A DNA stretch of 64,000 nucleotides from Platanthera guangdongensis (taxonomy: Eukaryota > Streptophyta > Magnoliopsida > Asparagales > Orchidaceae). The stretch is taken from assembly GCA_039583875.1 (NCBI GenBank), contig CM077147.1:157069846-157133845 (forward strand), in the 5' to 3' direction. Of the stretch, positions 31,364 to 42,870 are shown piece after piece (within the stretch, counting starts at the first letter, position 1; every line of letters starts with the position of its first letter). The notes beneath the pieces were generated by a model. The model was not told the DNA's origin, did not search any database, and saw nothing but the letters and a program-made list of their open reading frames with translations. A program made the translations under genes and the position numbers.

Positions 31364-31640
31364 GTAGAAAAGGAAAGATCGTTGAACTCAGTTCGACGAT
31401 CGGGGATTTTAAAGGAAACTGAAAGGTCATCAACATCGTCGATCTCCGTTCGACGATATTGGAGAGCGTCGAGCTTTGTTCGACGATAGTTCTGAAAACA
31501 AAATCGTCGAGCGGCGTTCGACGATCGCTGACCTGGAGAGATAGTTGAGCACTATCTGAGAAGCGCTGAACTCTGGTGGACGATTTTGGAAAGCGTCGAT
31601 CTCTGTTCGACGATCTGGGGGAAAATCGTCGAGCGCAGTT
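31364..31640 (-). repeat. Hairpin array between Copia-2 pol and ORF3
   Basis: Inverted pairs built on ATCGTCGA..TCGACGAT are separated by 5-7 bases, with at least five pairs or half pairs (for example near 31436-31458 and 31502-31526). The place is the same as in Copia-1, but the arm is ATCGTCGA rather than TTCGTCGA. Confidence 0.85.
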
Positions 31641-31726
31641 CAGAGACCAGAAACACTCTAGAAACTAGAAAAATCAAGATGTTTGCCTAGTCTTGGTCAA
31701 TTTTTAGAGTTTTAAAATCTTGGAAC

Positions 31727-33597
31727 TTATTTTAGACTTCCTCCATCTAACATTCCTAACTGATTCAGGAAGAAGGTGTGTTTCTTTTCATCCAAGGGTT
31801 TGGTGAAAATATCTCCCCTTTGCAAATCAGTTGGGATATATTGAAGTTCAATTTTATTTTTCTCAACATTATCCCTTAGAAAGTGATGCCTAATTTCTAT
31901 GTGTTTTGTCCTACTATGGAGGACTGGATTTTGAGCTATAGAAATAGCACTGGTATTATCACAAAAGATTTTAGACTTCTCTAAGTTGTAGCCATAGTCT
32001 AGGTGTTGGTTTTGAATCCACAAGATTTGTGAACAACAACTACCTGCAGCCATATATTCAGCTTCAACATTTGAAGTTGATACAGATGTTTGTTTCTTGC
32101 AAAACCAAAAGACAAGTCTATCACCAAGAAACTGACAAGTTCCACTGGTGTTTTTCATGTCAATTCTGCATCCAGCATAATCAGCATTAGAAAATCCAGT
32201 TAAATCAAATGCTGAGTCTTTTGGATACCAGAGACCTAGATTTGGACAACTTTTAACATACTTGAGAATCCTTTTTACTAATGTTAGGTGTGACTCTCTA
32301 GGGCTCACTTGGAATCTAGCACATATACATGTAGAAAAATTATGTCAGGTCTACTGGCTGTAAGGTACAATAAAGAGCCAATCATTGCTCTATATGTTGT
32401 CTGATCAACAGGTTTCCTATGTTCATCAGCATCCAATACAGCATTAGTAGGCATAGGTGTTTTCATACATGATGCTTCAGACATACCAAATTTCTTAACC
32501 AATTCTTTTGCATACTTGGTTTGAGAAATAAATATGCCTTCAGCATGTTGCTTGATTTGCAATCCTAGAAAGAAGGATAGCTCACTCATGCTACTCATTT
32601 CAAATTTATAATGCATTAGGTTGGAAAAACTTCTGCACAAATTTGAATCAGTAGAACCAAAGATAATATCATCTACATAAATCTGTACTAGTAGGGTATG
32701 GGACTTATGGGTTCTAATAAAAAGAGTTTGGTCTACTCTACCCCTTATAAACTCATTTTTCAGGATAAAGCATGCTAGGGTCTCATACCATGCTCTAGGA
32801 GCTTGCTTGAGACCATATAATGCTTTATTCAGTTTAAAAACATAATCAGGATAAGTTGAAGAGGTAAAACCTGAAGGTTGTCTAACATAGACTTCTTCCT
32901 TGATGTCTCCATTTAGAAAAGCACTCTTTACATCCATCTGGTATACTTTGAAACCTTTATGTGCTGCATATGCTAAGAAGATTCGTATAGCCTCCAACCT
33001 TGCAACTGGTGCAAAAGTCTGGTCATAATCTATGCCTTCTTCTTGAGAGTACCCTTGAGTAACTAGCCTTGCCTTGTTCCTTACAATTACTCCTTGATCA
33101 TCCAATTTGTTTCTGAACACCCACTTTGTTCCAACAATGGAGTGATCCTTAGGCCTTGGTACTAGTTCCCAAACTTTGTTCCTTTCAAATTGATGCAACT
33201 CTTCTTGCATTGCAATGATCCAGTGTGGATCTTGCTCTGCATCTTGAATGGATTGAGGTTCAATTTGAGATAGGAAGCAAGTGTGCAACAGGTTTTGGTT
33301 GACCTGATTTCTGGTTTGCACACCAGCTGAGATGTCTCCAATTACTTGGGAAATTGGATGGTCTCTTGATGTTACTAAATCAACAGGGGGTGTTGATTGT
33401 TCACCAACCTATGTTATTGTTTCCTCTTGTGGTACAACAACTGGCTCTTCAAGAGGTTTCTCTTCATGATGTTGAATGTCTTCTTCATCTTCACTGCTTT
33501 CCTCTTTTTGAATGATTTGTAATATGTCCAAGTCTTCAGCAAGAGACTGTACCTGCAAAGGTTCTATGGTAGAAGTGTTCTTCTCCTTGAAAGACAT
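31727..33597 (-). pseudogene. Copia-2 linker, reverse transcriptase and RNase H, frameshifted
   Basis: After a TAG at 33409 in the acidic linker, RT is open from about 33408 to 32305. It carries [37 protein letters not shown] and the catalytic [13 protein letters not shown] one-base loss near 32335 shifts the frame inside ASRPDIIF, and RNase H continues in the next frame (32308-31727). RNase H shows NADYAGC in place of the usual SDADYAG (the first motif carries Asn-Ala-Asp), NVEAEYMA, and CDNTSAISIAQNP then TKHIEIRHHF. It ends MLDGGSLK just before the hairpin array. It would copy RNA to DNA, but the shift prevents one full polyprotein. Confidence 0.9.
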
Positions 33598-34892
33598 GTT
33601 AGTTTCATCAAAAGATATGTGAACAGATTCTTCAATTTAAGAGTTGATTTATTATAAACCCTATAAGCCTTACTGATCATGGAGTATCCCAGAAACACTC
33701 CTTCATCAGCTTTAGCTTGAAATTTTGCTAAATACTTCTTGTCATTATTGTGTATGTAACAGATACAACCAAAAATTCTAAAATAATCTACTTTAGGTTT
33801 CTTCCCTTTGAGTAATTCATATGGAGTCCTGCCCTTAAGTTTATGTATTAAATTTCTGTTCAGCACATAGTTGGAGGTGTTCACTGCCTCTACCCAAAAG
33901 GATAGAGGAAGGTGAGCATCTGACAACAATGTAGTGTCAGATTCAATAAGGGTTCTATTTTTCCTTTCAGCTACCCCATTTTGTTGAGGAGTTCTAGGAG
34001 CTGAGAAAGTGTGCCTGATCTCTTCACTCTGACAGAACTCTTGCATAAGAAGAGAATCAAACTCTGTCCCATGATCACTTCTGATCAGGGCAATGTCAAT
34101 ATTGAACTCAGTCTGTATGCCTTTGAGAAACTCTGTCAAACACTTAAAGTTATCAGACTTCTTCCTCAGAAAGAACACCCATGTGAATCTAGAGAAGTCA
34201 TCTACAACCACTAAAGTGTAAAATTTCCCTCCTAAGCTTTGTACTGTAATGGGTCCAAAAAGATCCATGTGTAACAGATACAAAATCCTAGGTGAATCAC
34301 TCTTATTAAGTGACTTGAAACTATTTTTAGTTTGCTTGCCTAATTTACAAGCCCTGCAGAGTCCTTCCTTCTTATAGGGGCCAGAAGGTAGTCCTCTAAC
34401 AAGGTTGTCCTTGGATAGCCTAGCAATGGTTCTAAGGTTTAAATGTCCTAGTCTCTTATGTCATAAAACATTAGGTCTACAAACAGAATTAAACAGGCAA
34501 ATATCTACTTCAGTTGAAAGAAAGTCTACTAAATAGATGTTACCTTTCCTTTTACCTATCATCGCAGTTGTGTTGTCCTTTGACTTGATCTTGCATAGAG
34601 CTTTGCTGAAAGTCACCTGGTAGCCTTCTTGACATAGCTGACTGATGCTGATCAAGTTGTGCTTTAGTCCTTCCACATAGGCTACCTTCTTGAATGTGAC
34701 TGTGTCAATCTGGACTGCACCATATCCTTTTGTTTGTCCAAAGTTTGAATCACCAAATATGACTTTGGGTCCAAACTTGGCTTTGAAGGATGTGAGGTTG
34801 TCCCTATTTCCTGTCATGTTCTTTGAGCACCCACTATCCAAATACCATTGTTGGTTTGATGTTGGATAGGTCTTCACCTGCACATAAAGCAA
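33564..34892 (-). pseudogene. Copia-2 protease-integrase, with stop and frameshift
   Basis: The protease core WYLDSGCSKNMTG begins the frame right after the gag-end TAA. A TGA at 34461 replaces the Trp of the LWHKRLGH zinc-binding motif (TGG in Copia-1). The frame then continues with HKRLGHLNL, CRACKLGKQ, and the DDE core (YTLVVVDDFSRFTWVFFL, RSDHGTEFDSLL, QNGVAERKNRT), with all three acidic residues present. Near 33645 a one-base loss shifts the frame in the KST-LK linker, giving a short wrong tail to 33564. It catalysed DNA insertion in the ancestor. Confidence 0.9.
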
Positions 34893-34893
34893 T

Positions 34894-36905
34894 TTACTTG
34901 TTTTTGACCCAGTTTACCTTGGGCCTAGGTTGATAATCTTTAAATTCAGAAATAAATGACATCCCTGGTTGACTCTTATAACCTTCAGGATGATATCTCC
35001 TTGGAGGTATTATCCATTCAGTATAAGGGTTAAATCTGGATGAAGGACCCCTAGGATTGGAATTTGATTTACCCTTGAAGAAGTTTTCAAATCTCTGATC
35101 TCTACTCGACGATCGTTGAGCTGCGTTCGACAATCTTGGGTTAGATCGTCGAGCTCCGTTCGACGATCGACTATGGCAGAGTTCAGGGTTTAGAGATCGT
35201 CGACCTGAGTTCGACGATTTTGCCTGAGATCGTCGATCTGCATTCGACGATCGTCTAGCTCCGTTCGATGATTTCTGTTGAACACTTGATTTCTTGGGTA
35301 AGTCAGAATTTTTCCTAGCTAGCTCTATAACTCCCTTCCCTTTATCAGAAATAAACTTAATTGGGGTTGTTAGTTCTATAGGTTGGCTGGATGAAGCACC
35401 CAAGCCCAGTGTACTATTGAATCTAGAGTTCACTGTGCTTGTGATGTCCATTAGCTTGATGCTTCTCCCATTGAGGGATTCTTCAAGCTTTTTTGCCTCT
35501 GATAGCTCACTTTTCAGTGAAGTTATCTGCTCCCTACAACACTCCAACTCCTCAGAGAGTTTGAGGTTTTCTGATTTTAAGGTACTATGTTCAGATAATT
35601 GATTTCTGAGAGAGATAATTTCCTTCTCAGATTTTAATAGGTCTAAACATAGTGCTTTAAATTCATACTTAAAGTCCTCAGAATTGAAATCAAAAGAGTC
35701 TATTACCTGGTCCTCTTCAAGTTGAGTCTCTGAGTCTGACTCTGAATCTTCTGCATCAGAATTGTGTTGTGAGGCATTGATAGTCATCATGCAGAATTCC
35801 TTTTCTTCAGCATCATCCTCATCATCACTTGAGCTGGAAGAAGTTTCTAATTCTTCTTCTGTCTCACTCCAAGATTCAACAAAAAATCCCTTCCTTGTGT
35901 GTTTGTTCTTGCTTGAGGAGGGTTTGCCATTGCTGTTCTTCTTGAAGTCCTTGTCTTTTCCTCTTTCTCTCTTGTCCTTTCTGTCCTTGTTTTTGTTCTC
36001 TGGACAGTCAGGCACAATGTGGCCTGGTTTCCTGCAACCAAAGCAAACAATTTCTTTATTATTTGACTTATCATACCTTGGCTTGTCATGCTCTTTGTAT
36101 GATCTCTTCCTGAAGTCCTTTCTGGCCATCTTGTAAAATCTTTTGGCCAGTAGACTAAGCAGCTCATCATTGCCTGTGACCTTGTCTTCAGGCTGATCTT
36201 CAGTGGCTTTGAAAGCTATTGTCTTTTCCTTTCTTGAGGCTAGTGAGGCAGCCTTCTGCTCTTCTTCTCTATTTTTGATGAGCAGCTCATAAGACTTGAG
36301 CTTGCCCAAGAGAGCTTCTATTGTGATTTCATTAAGACTTCTGGCATCCTTGATTGGCCAGATCCTTGAGTCCAAGTGCTTGGGAAGCACATTAGGATTT
36401 TATCATTTAGCTCAGTCAATGATATCTCATTATCCAAAGTCTTCAGTTCATTGACTATCAGGCTGAGTCTATTGTACATTTCAGCTACTGGCTCAGCTTG
36501 TCCTTTCTTGAAGTTCTCATATTGGGTTATGAGGTGAGATCTTCTGTCTTTTCTTTCATCAGCAGATCCTGAGACTATCTCAGATAGCTTATCCCAGATT
36601 TCCTTTGTTGAGTTGCATTCAGCTACTTTTTGGAAAATGTCATCAGACATAGTCTGGGCTAAGATATTCATAGCCTTTGCATCTGCTACTTTCCACTTCT
36701 TGATGTCAGCATCTGTTCCTGATGGAGGTAGAACAGCACTTGTACTTGTATTCTCTGGAGGTCTTGGACACACTGTCAAAACAGAATTAAAAATGTCCTC
36801 ATCAATAGAATTCATGTAGAGTCTAATCCTTGCCTTCCAAAGTGCAAACTTGGATAGATTGCACACTGGAGGTCTGGTGCTAGCATAATCTTTGTTTTGG
36901 GCCAT
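34894..36905 (-). pseudogene. Copia-2 gag, one frameshift
   Basis: The ATG at 36905 opens MAQNKDYASTRPPVC. Ty1-type gag continues to about residue 180 (ILMCFPSTW). One G is missing near 36375 compared with Copia-1, and the rest lies in the -1 frame from 36390. The second part holds MARKDFRKRS, the CCHC knuckle CFGCRKPGHIVPDC, a Ser/Asp/Glu-rich stretch, a Lys/Glu/Leu coiled-coil-like stretch, and a tail with repeated SSNGARR, SSNADRR and SSNSGRR. It ends KVNWVKNK then TAA (34894), the same place as in Copia-1. Confidence 0.9.
35098..35282 (-). repeat. TCGTCGA hairpin array inside Copia-2 gag tail
   Basis: Five or six inverted units lie here, for example GATCGTCGA (35144-35152), 7-base loop, TCGACGATC (35160-35168). 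They are read in frame as SSNxxRR peptides. Confidence 0.88.
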
Positions 36906-37017
36906 GATTTGTGAAGAAATAATTCTAATAACAAAATCAACAACAAGCAGATCTAACTATAGGAATCTTTGGGTTCAGGTGTTAGCCTGTGCAACCACTA
37001 AGGTGTGGTATTTTTAA

Positions 37018-37037
37018 CCAACCTCGCTTTGATACCA
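37018..37037 (-). promoter_or_regulatory. Copia-2 primer-binding site
   Basis: The minus strand TGGTATCAAAGCGAGGTTGG lies two bases after the 5' LTR. It is initiator Met tRNA type with an A-for-G change, the same core as in TRG-1. Confidence 0.9.
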
Positions 37038-37039
37038 AT

Positions 37040-38591
37040 TGAAAGTGTGAGTTAGATCTGATATACTCTAGAGGGGGGGGGTGAATAGAGTATGGTGCTT
37101 GCTAAAAACTTTTACAACAGTTGTTGTATTCTAAATATGAACAGGGAAGCAAATAATAAAAAGTAAATCTAATCACAGAATGATCACAGAGCAATCTAGT
37201 CACAAAGCAACCTAGTCACAAAGCACAACCAGAAACAAAAATAAGAACAAGCAACCAGAAGACACAAGGAGATATAGTGGTTCCCCAATCAACCTGGGTA
37301 CATCCACTCTTCTACCACCCTAGGTAGGAATCCACTGCATGATGAGTTGATCAGGTGTCCTAGGCACCAATGAGCTTTTGATAAGGTGCTCCAAAACCAA
37401 ATTAGATTTTTTGATCAGGTGTCTTGCCACCAATGAGCTTTTGATAAGGTGCTCAAAAACCAAACACAAACTTTTGAAGGGAGTTTGAAAAACCCTTTAC
37501 TGCAGAGAGAGAGAGAGGGGGATGAGAGAGGATCTTCTCTGTCAACAGTCAGAGAGAAGATAGTGGATGTTGTCAAAGCTCCCCCTGAGATCTTGAGTTG
37601 TTCAGGAAGTGAAGCTTTGCAGTAGGGTGATAGGCCTTCAGAAAATTGATCTCCAGCAAATGATGATTTCAGCAACAACTGAAATGTGAGGTGTCTGGAG
37701 TCTTGAATGATGATGGCCTTGAACACTTGAATCAAAAGAGATCTGAAGATTTCAGTTTGTTGATCTCCTTTGGTGATGTGTTCTTGTATGAATTCTTGAG
37801 ACAGAGAATGTCTGCAACTCTCTTTCTTTCTCTTGTGTGATTGTTGGTGTGAGAGTTGTTGTTGCAGAGAATATTTTTCTAACTTGTTGTTCTTCTGTAT
37901 TTCTTCTTTTTTTGATAGGAATGAATAATCTTCTCTTTTATTCCTTTTTGTCTGAATAGAAATGATCCACTGTCAAGATAGCCGTTGGCCTGTCATAAAT
38001 GACTTCCTTAAATGTTGTTGTCTTCTGGAGGAAAGTCCAATAAAACATTCCTTGAAAATCCCTTGAAACTTGCTCCAGAATAAATAAAAATGGCTACAAG
38101 ATCTCTGAATTAAATGCTGAGAACAATTCGTTAACTGTCTGAATTTGAATCTTGAAAATCGTTGAACTCTTCAGAAAAACGTCAAACTGAGCTCCACTAT
38201 CGTCGAACTGAGCTCAGAGATTTGGACTTAGACAGAAACAGAGATCGTCGATCTGAGCTCAACTATCGTCAAACTGAGCTCAGAGATAGCGGAACAAACT
38301 GGAGTCAAGATCGTCAAACTGAGCTCGAAGATCGTCGAATGGAGTTCGATGATTTGTTGAAGTTAAGCTCAGCGATCGTCAAATGGAGTTCGACGATTCG
38401 TCGTACTGAGCTCGACGAAATGACTTAGTCTCCAAACTGAAAAACCTGGTCTTGAGGGCAGCTTCCAAACCTAACTACTAACACTTAGACTCAAATCTAC
38501 TTGACCTTTATATCTATACAATGAGGTCAAAACAGGTTTCCTAAAGAGACATAGTGATCCTGACCCAAATCAATAATAGGGTGTTCCAACA
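37040..38591 (-). repeat. Copia-2 5' LTR (1552 bp)
   Basis: This is the full-length copy, TGAAAGTGTG..TTCCAACA. It holds the 921-bp segment missing from the left copy, with the TCGTCGA array at 38155-38425. Confidence 0.94.
38155..38425 (-). repeat. TCGTCGA array in Copia-2 U3
   Basis: About eight units alternate ATCGTCGAACTGAGCTC-like and GTTCGACGATT-like motifs. Several are decayed at CpG (TCGTCAA). It is present only in the right LTR. Confidence 0.85.
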
Positions 38592-38596
38592 TGTAT

Positions 38597-39419
38597 GCAT
38601 CTTTTATATTCTATGTGCATCATCTTCTTATATATATTCTTATTATATAAAAATATTGGATTCTTCTATATAAAAGATGTGAATTTGTTATTTTTATAGG
38701 ATTATCAGCATAAACATGCTATATTATAGTGTATATAGGCTATGTAGAAGAAACATATTTACTATATATATATATATATATCTTATGAATATAGCGAGTC
38801 CAAGCTATTTTATTCCTGCTCGCCTTGGGATGATGAGTACCTGGTAAGGCTGGGACTAGCCACTCGTCCTTAACCTGGGGAGGGTGTGGCCCTATTAGCT
38901 CCACTCGCCTCTCCAACTCACTTAGGCCCAGTCTCCATGAATACGTGATGTTTGATGAATCCAATTAACAAATATATGGTTGTATAATTAGGTAATTACT
39001 TTAAATCTAATATAGGACGTTTTTCATAAGACAACTCAGTGCATATTTCAAATCGAAGTACAATCAAAATTGAAAGTGGTCATTGGTAGCTTCTCTCGAA
39101 TGTCACTCCTTATTATTAATAAACCAAAATAGTTCATAGACTCAGGGATGGATAAGGATCCTTTCCAAAGTGTAAACAATTGATCGAGCAAGCGACTCTG
39201 ATGTAATTCATGTAAATAGTATAAGATATTGAATTTATCAAGGTCATGTTTTTTTGTGCGCATTGAATAATTCTACTTCAAGAAAATCGCTATCATTTAA
39301 TCAATAAAACTTCAGAGTTTTTGTGAATGACAACTAAATTATGATTAAATAAAAGGATTAAGATTATGGTTAAAGACTAGCACTGGATCATTGAATCACC
39401 TTGGAAAAATAGATAAATA
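38597..39419. other. AT-rich stretch without recognisable content
   Basis: There is a short (AT)n at 38764-38782 and a GC-richer patch at 38815-38940. No coding frame or LTR end could be supported. It is probably decayed transposon DNA continuing from before Copia-2. Confidence 0.5.
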
Positions 39420-40050
39420 AAATAGAATTCAGGAAGAGGATCAAAAGGTATTTAGTGTGGAGTATATTGATGATACAGATATGACCATCAGATTGATTCG
39501 GACCCGGATGCTCGAGGATCAGAGTAGGCAGGAAAAGTATTATAATGCTAGGCATCTGAAGGTGGAATTTTAGATGGGAGACTGTATATTTTTGAATATC
39601 TGGCTGATGCATGGTGTCTCGTGTATCCTGACATGGAATAAGCTCAGTCCTCATTATATTGTACCTTATACGATCTTAGAGTGGATAGGTCCCTTAGCTT
39701 ATAGATAAGAATTGTCACCGGAGCTAGCAAACTTGCATGATGTCATTTACATCACCTCAATTTGGAGAGCTCTACTAGATCTAGAGCATCACGTTATGTC
39801 CATCTTGGGTCCTATTGCGTTTGACTGATCAGTTCAGCTGATGCTAGTTCAAATAGTAGATTCAGATGCTCGAGTTCTACGAGGGATAAAAGTTCCCCTA
39901 GTGAAGGTCATGTGGTCTAACAACAGGCAAGAAGAGCACTCTTGGGAGCCACTAGACCTTATACAACATATCTACCAAAGAGTATTCGCCTCAGATATAT
40001 CCTACACAAGTCATCTAAATTCAATTATGTGTAAACATCCGTAGCGCCAA
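39420..40050 (+). pseudogene. Decayed Ty3/gypsy pol C-terminal remnant
   Basis: The plus strand reads in pieces [58 protein letters not shown], and LRGIKVPLVKVMWSN then EEHSWEP. This is the order of the integrase tail of gypsy pol. At least three stops interrupt it. Together with 26590-27245 it may be one old element split by Copia-2 and other insertions. The tail matches the Gypsy-A pol end (RRKKVPLVKVLW). Confidence 0.82.
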
Positions 40051-40228
40051 ACTTAATTTTTAGAACGAAATATTTCTAGTTTATTAGGATTTGTAACATC
40101 CACTTTACTACAAGACCTTCTTAGTATGACATGTGTCATGATATAGTGGTTAGGCAAAAGTGGGGAACCTAGGATAAAAGTAATTGAGTCTCCTCTTTTC
40201 AAAAAATTAATAAAAATAATCCTCATCA

Positions 40229-41480
40229 ATGGCGCCAAAAACTTAATAAGAGAAAATAAATGTTCTTTAATATATAAACAATTAAGGCAAGCACACCTAT
40301 CAAGTATAGCATAGGATATGAAAACGTATTATGGTCGTATTAATCCATGGTCTATCGTGTATTTCTACTATGATAAAACTAACTTTTATTTTACTGAATC
40401 AAAAATATGGTTGAAACAAATTTTTAACTAAAACAAAAGAAAGACTTGATCAAAACGCACTTTGAATGAAATAGAAATGACAAATTAAAAACTTTTAATC
40501 ATAGCCTTGATCGTGGAGATTCCCAAAATATAATGCACCTCTCTTGAGAAATACGACTACCTGAAATAAGGTTGATCGATCGAACTCTCATTCTATTATC
40601 AAAACCTCCAATACTTGCCTGTTATTATATTTTACTCCAATTCAAAAGATTTACATCATCCTTTCTTGAGGATTGAGTGCAACTCCTTTTATTCTTGAGT
40701 GATCAATTTTTACTCATGAGCCTCTCAACTAACTAGAGTATGAAAATAGATAAGGAGTTCATACGTCAACATATGAACTTGATTATAAATGAAGAATAAA
40801 TTGAAGGTAAGAAAATAACGATAATATAGGGAAAAAGATTTATTTCATTCAACGTTCACAGTGATCATGTACTAAACATTTAATAACTAACATTACAAAA
40901 AAAAGTGCATGAAAGAAGAAAAAAGTAACATTATTGAAATAAAAAAGGATAAAATTATAGTATAAAAGTAATATTACAAAAAATAAATGTTATACCATAA
41001 TGCATAAAGGAAATCTAAGCTACATCGCATTAAGTGAAAATTATAAGTAAATAAAATCTAAACTAAAATGGAAAATACAGGAAATGGGCCAACCAAAAGG
41101 GTAGAGGTGGAAAAGGGAAAGTTCTTGGATTTTGTCACTACTTTTAGGGAGAAAAATCTAAGTGCAAGCCCTTAACCAAGCATGCGACCTAGGGTATGAC
41201 CAGTGATTAAAGGAAAGAAGATGAATTTGAGTGCAACAAGAGAAGAATCTGGCAGAATTTGAAGTTTCAGAAAGTACATGCTTAGGTCACAGGCGTGAAC
41301 TAGGGCATGACATGTATGGAGGAGGCTTGCATTAATCTGAATAAGCACTAAGTATCAAGGGAGGAAGAATCAGCTTTATTAGCACATGACATTGGAGGGT
41401 CACATGCATGTACTATGTTGGTAGGATTGAATGTGGCAGTTGGGGAGGCGCGTCCTTGGGGAGATACGTAAACTTTAGGA
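40229..41480 (-). repeat. Old Athila/Tat-like LTR A with adjacent primer-binding site
   Basis: On the minus strand an LTR end at 40242 is followed by TTTTTGGCGCCATTGATGAGG (in + coordinates 40221-40241, leftward), an Asp/Arg-tRNA-type PBS seen in Athila/Tat elements. The LTR carries blocks shared with copies B, C and D (CTTTTATTCTTGAG, GGCGACC-like motifs, TTTACATCATCC). The right limit is approximate. Confidence 0.6.
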
Positions 41481-42870
41481 TAAATAATATACTTCAAATT
41501 AATTGAACTATAGGCGAGAGCACCAATTGTTCATAATATAGAATATTTTAAAAATCAAGTGCCATATTTTTTTGGGTCTATTGATTACTTCTACTCACCC
41601 AAATTACAAGTATTTTATCGAAAAGATATTTTTGATTTTGAGAAAGAAATAATAAAAAGAAAAGAAGAAAAGAGCATTTGATTGGAAATCCTTCTTAAAT
41701 TAAATAATTTGTTAATCTAAAATTCTTAAAAGTGATTGAGAATAATTTCACCGTGGTTGTTCCCAAATCATTATAGCACCCCTGTCGAGAAATACTACTA
41801 ACTAACCTTAGGTTGATTGAGTAAGACCCCTCGGCCAGTCGAAACCCCAAAGCATGCCTTAGGTAGAGAACCCTACAATGGGATTTGACACTAATCTGAA
41901 AGATTTATGTTGTCTACTCTCAAGGAGTGCATGAAACTCCTTTCACCCTTGAGCGATCTTCTCGCTTAAGGATCTCTTGATCAATTAAAAGATGAATCAA
42001 TGATTGAAAAACATATGTCAAAAATATGAAATCAATACGATTTAAATCAAAGGTAAATTGTAATTTTCTAAATCTAAAGCTATAAAATAAGATTACAAAA
42101 CAATATTACTTAAAAATTCTTCCGATCAAATGCTAAAAAAGATAGCTACGATATTGAAAAGAAAGAATGTTTTTATACTAGGAAAAGGTGTTATAAGTGC
42201 TGGAATATATATTATATGCTAGGAAGTAAAATTGCAAGACATGAACTAAACCTGCATGAAATGAAAAATTATAATAAGAAAAGTGCAGAAAAGTGGAAGA
42301 AAATGATCCAAGTCCAAGCATTGACCAGATGTCCATCATCTCGAAAATAATTGGAATTTATAGTTAAAAAATTAACAAGTCATGCAACTAGGTCACACCC
42401 GTGACCAAGGGCGTGTCTGGTGATTAACTACCAATTAAACACAGGAAAATTAGCAGTTGAATGACACAGTTTTATGTTGATTCGTCATTGTCACACCCTC
42501 TGGTCAAGTGCGTGACCTTGGTCGTGTATTATATCAGAAGAAAATGAGTACCCAGGAATTTCCCTGCCATTTTGAGCTAACTATTGAGGTCATGCCCTCT
42601 GGTCATGGGAGTGACCATGGCCTTGTAATCTATAACAAAAGGCGGCATGAACTGGCTTCTTGATTGCTAATATGGTGAGTTATGGCTATGACATGCCAGT
42701 CGCTCCCCTTAGTCATGTCCATGACTAAGGGTGTGAAACATTAAATGACTTGACAGACTTATTATAAATTAGGAGTGAGGTCATGGTTGTGATTGATGTC
42801 ACGCACCTAGGTCACGCCTGTGACATGGGGAGTGTAATTTGGGATTTTGGCTGAAAAACTCCAAAATGTC
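41481..42870 (-). repeat. Old Athila/Tat-like LTR B
   Basis: It is the reverse complement of copy D (about 51640-53113). GAGAGCACCAATTGTTCATA, the TTTTAAAAATCAAGTG block and ACCCTTGAGCGATC match in order. Then come repeated GGTCACGCCTGTGACC-like motifs at 42380-42840. Limits are approximate. Confidence 0.6.

Larger units (their letters stand above)
27437..38591 (-). mobile_element. Copia-2: Ty1/copia (Sirevirus-like) element with long ORF3
   Basis: This complete insertion has an exact TGTAT duplication, LTRs 27437-28067 and 37040-38591, a PBS at 37018-37037 and a PPT at 28068-28081. Gene order on the minus strand equals Copia-1: gag, protease-integrase, RT-RNase H, spacer, ORF3. Proteins are clearly homologous to Copia-1 but diverged, and LTR sequences differ, so these are two families of one lineage. 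Gag-pol carries about five lesions while ORF3 is almost entirely open. The 3' LTR is short because of a ~921-bp internal deletion. Confidence 0.94.

Noticed and set aside
35762..36136. 124-codon plus-strand ORF rich in Leu and Ser
   Set aside because: It is the antisense shadow of the Copia-2 gag zinc-knuckle region.
36318..36390. Copia-2 gag overlap as a programmed frameshift
   Set aside because: No slippery heptamer is present. Comparison with Copia-1 shows one missing G in a TGGGA context, so an ordinary deletion explains it.
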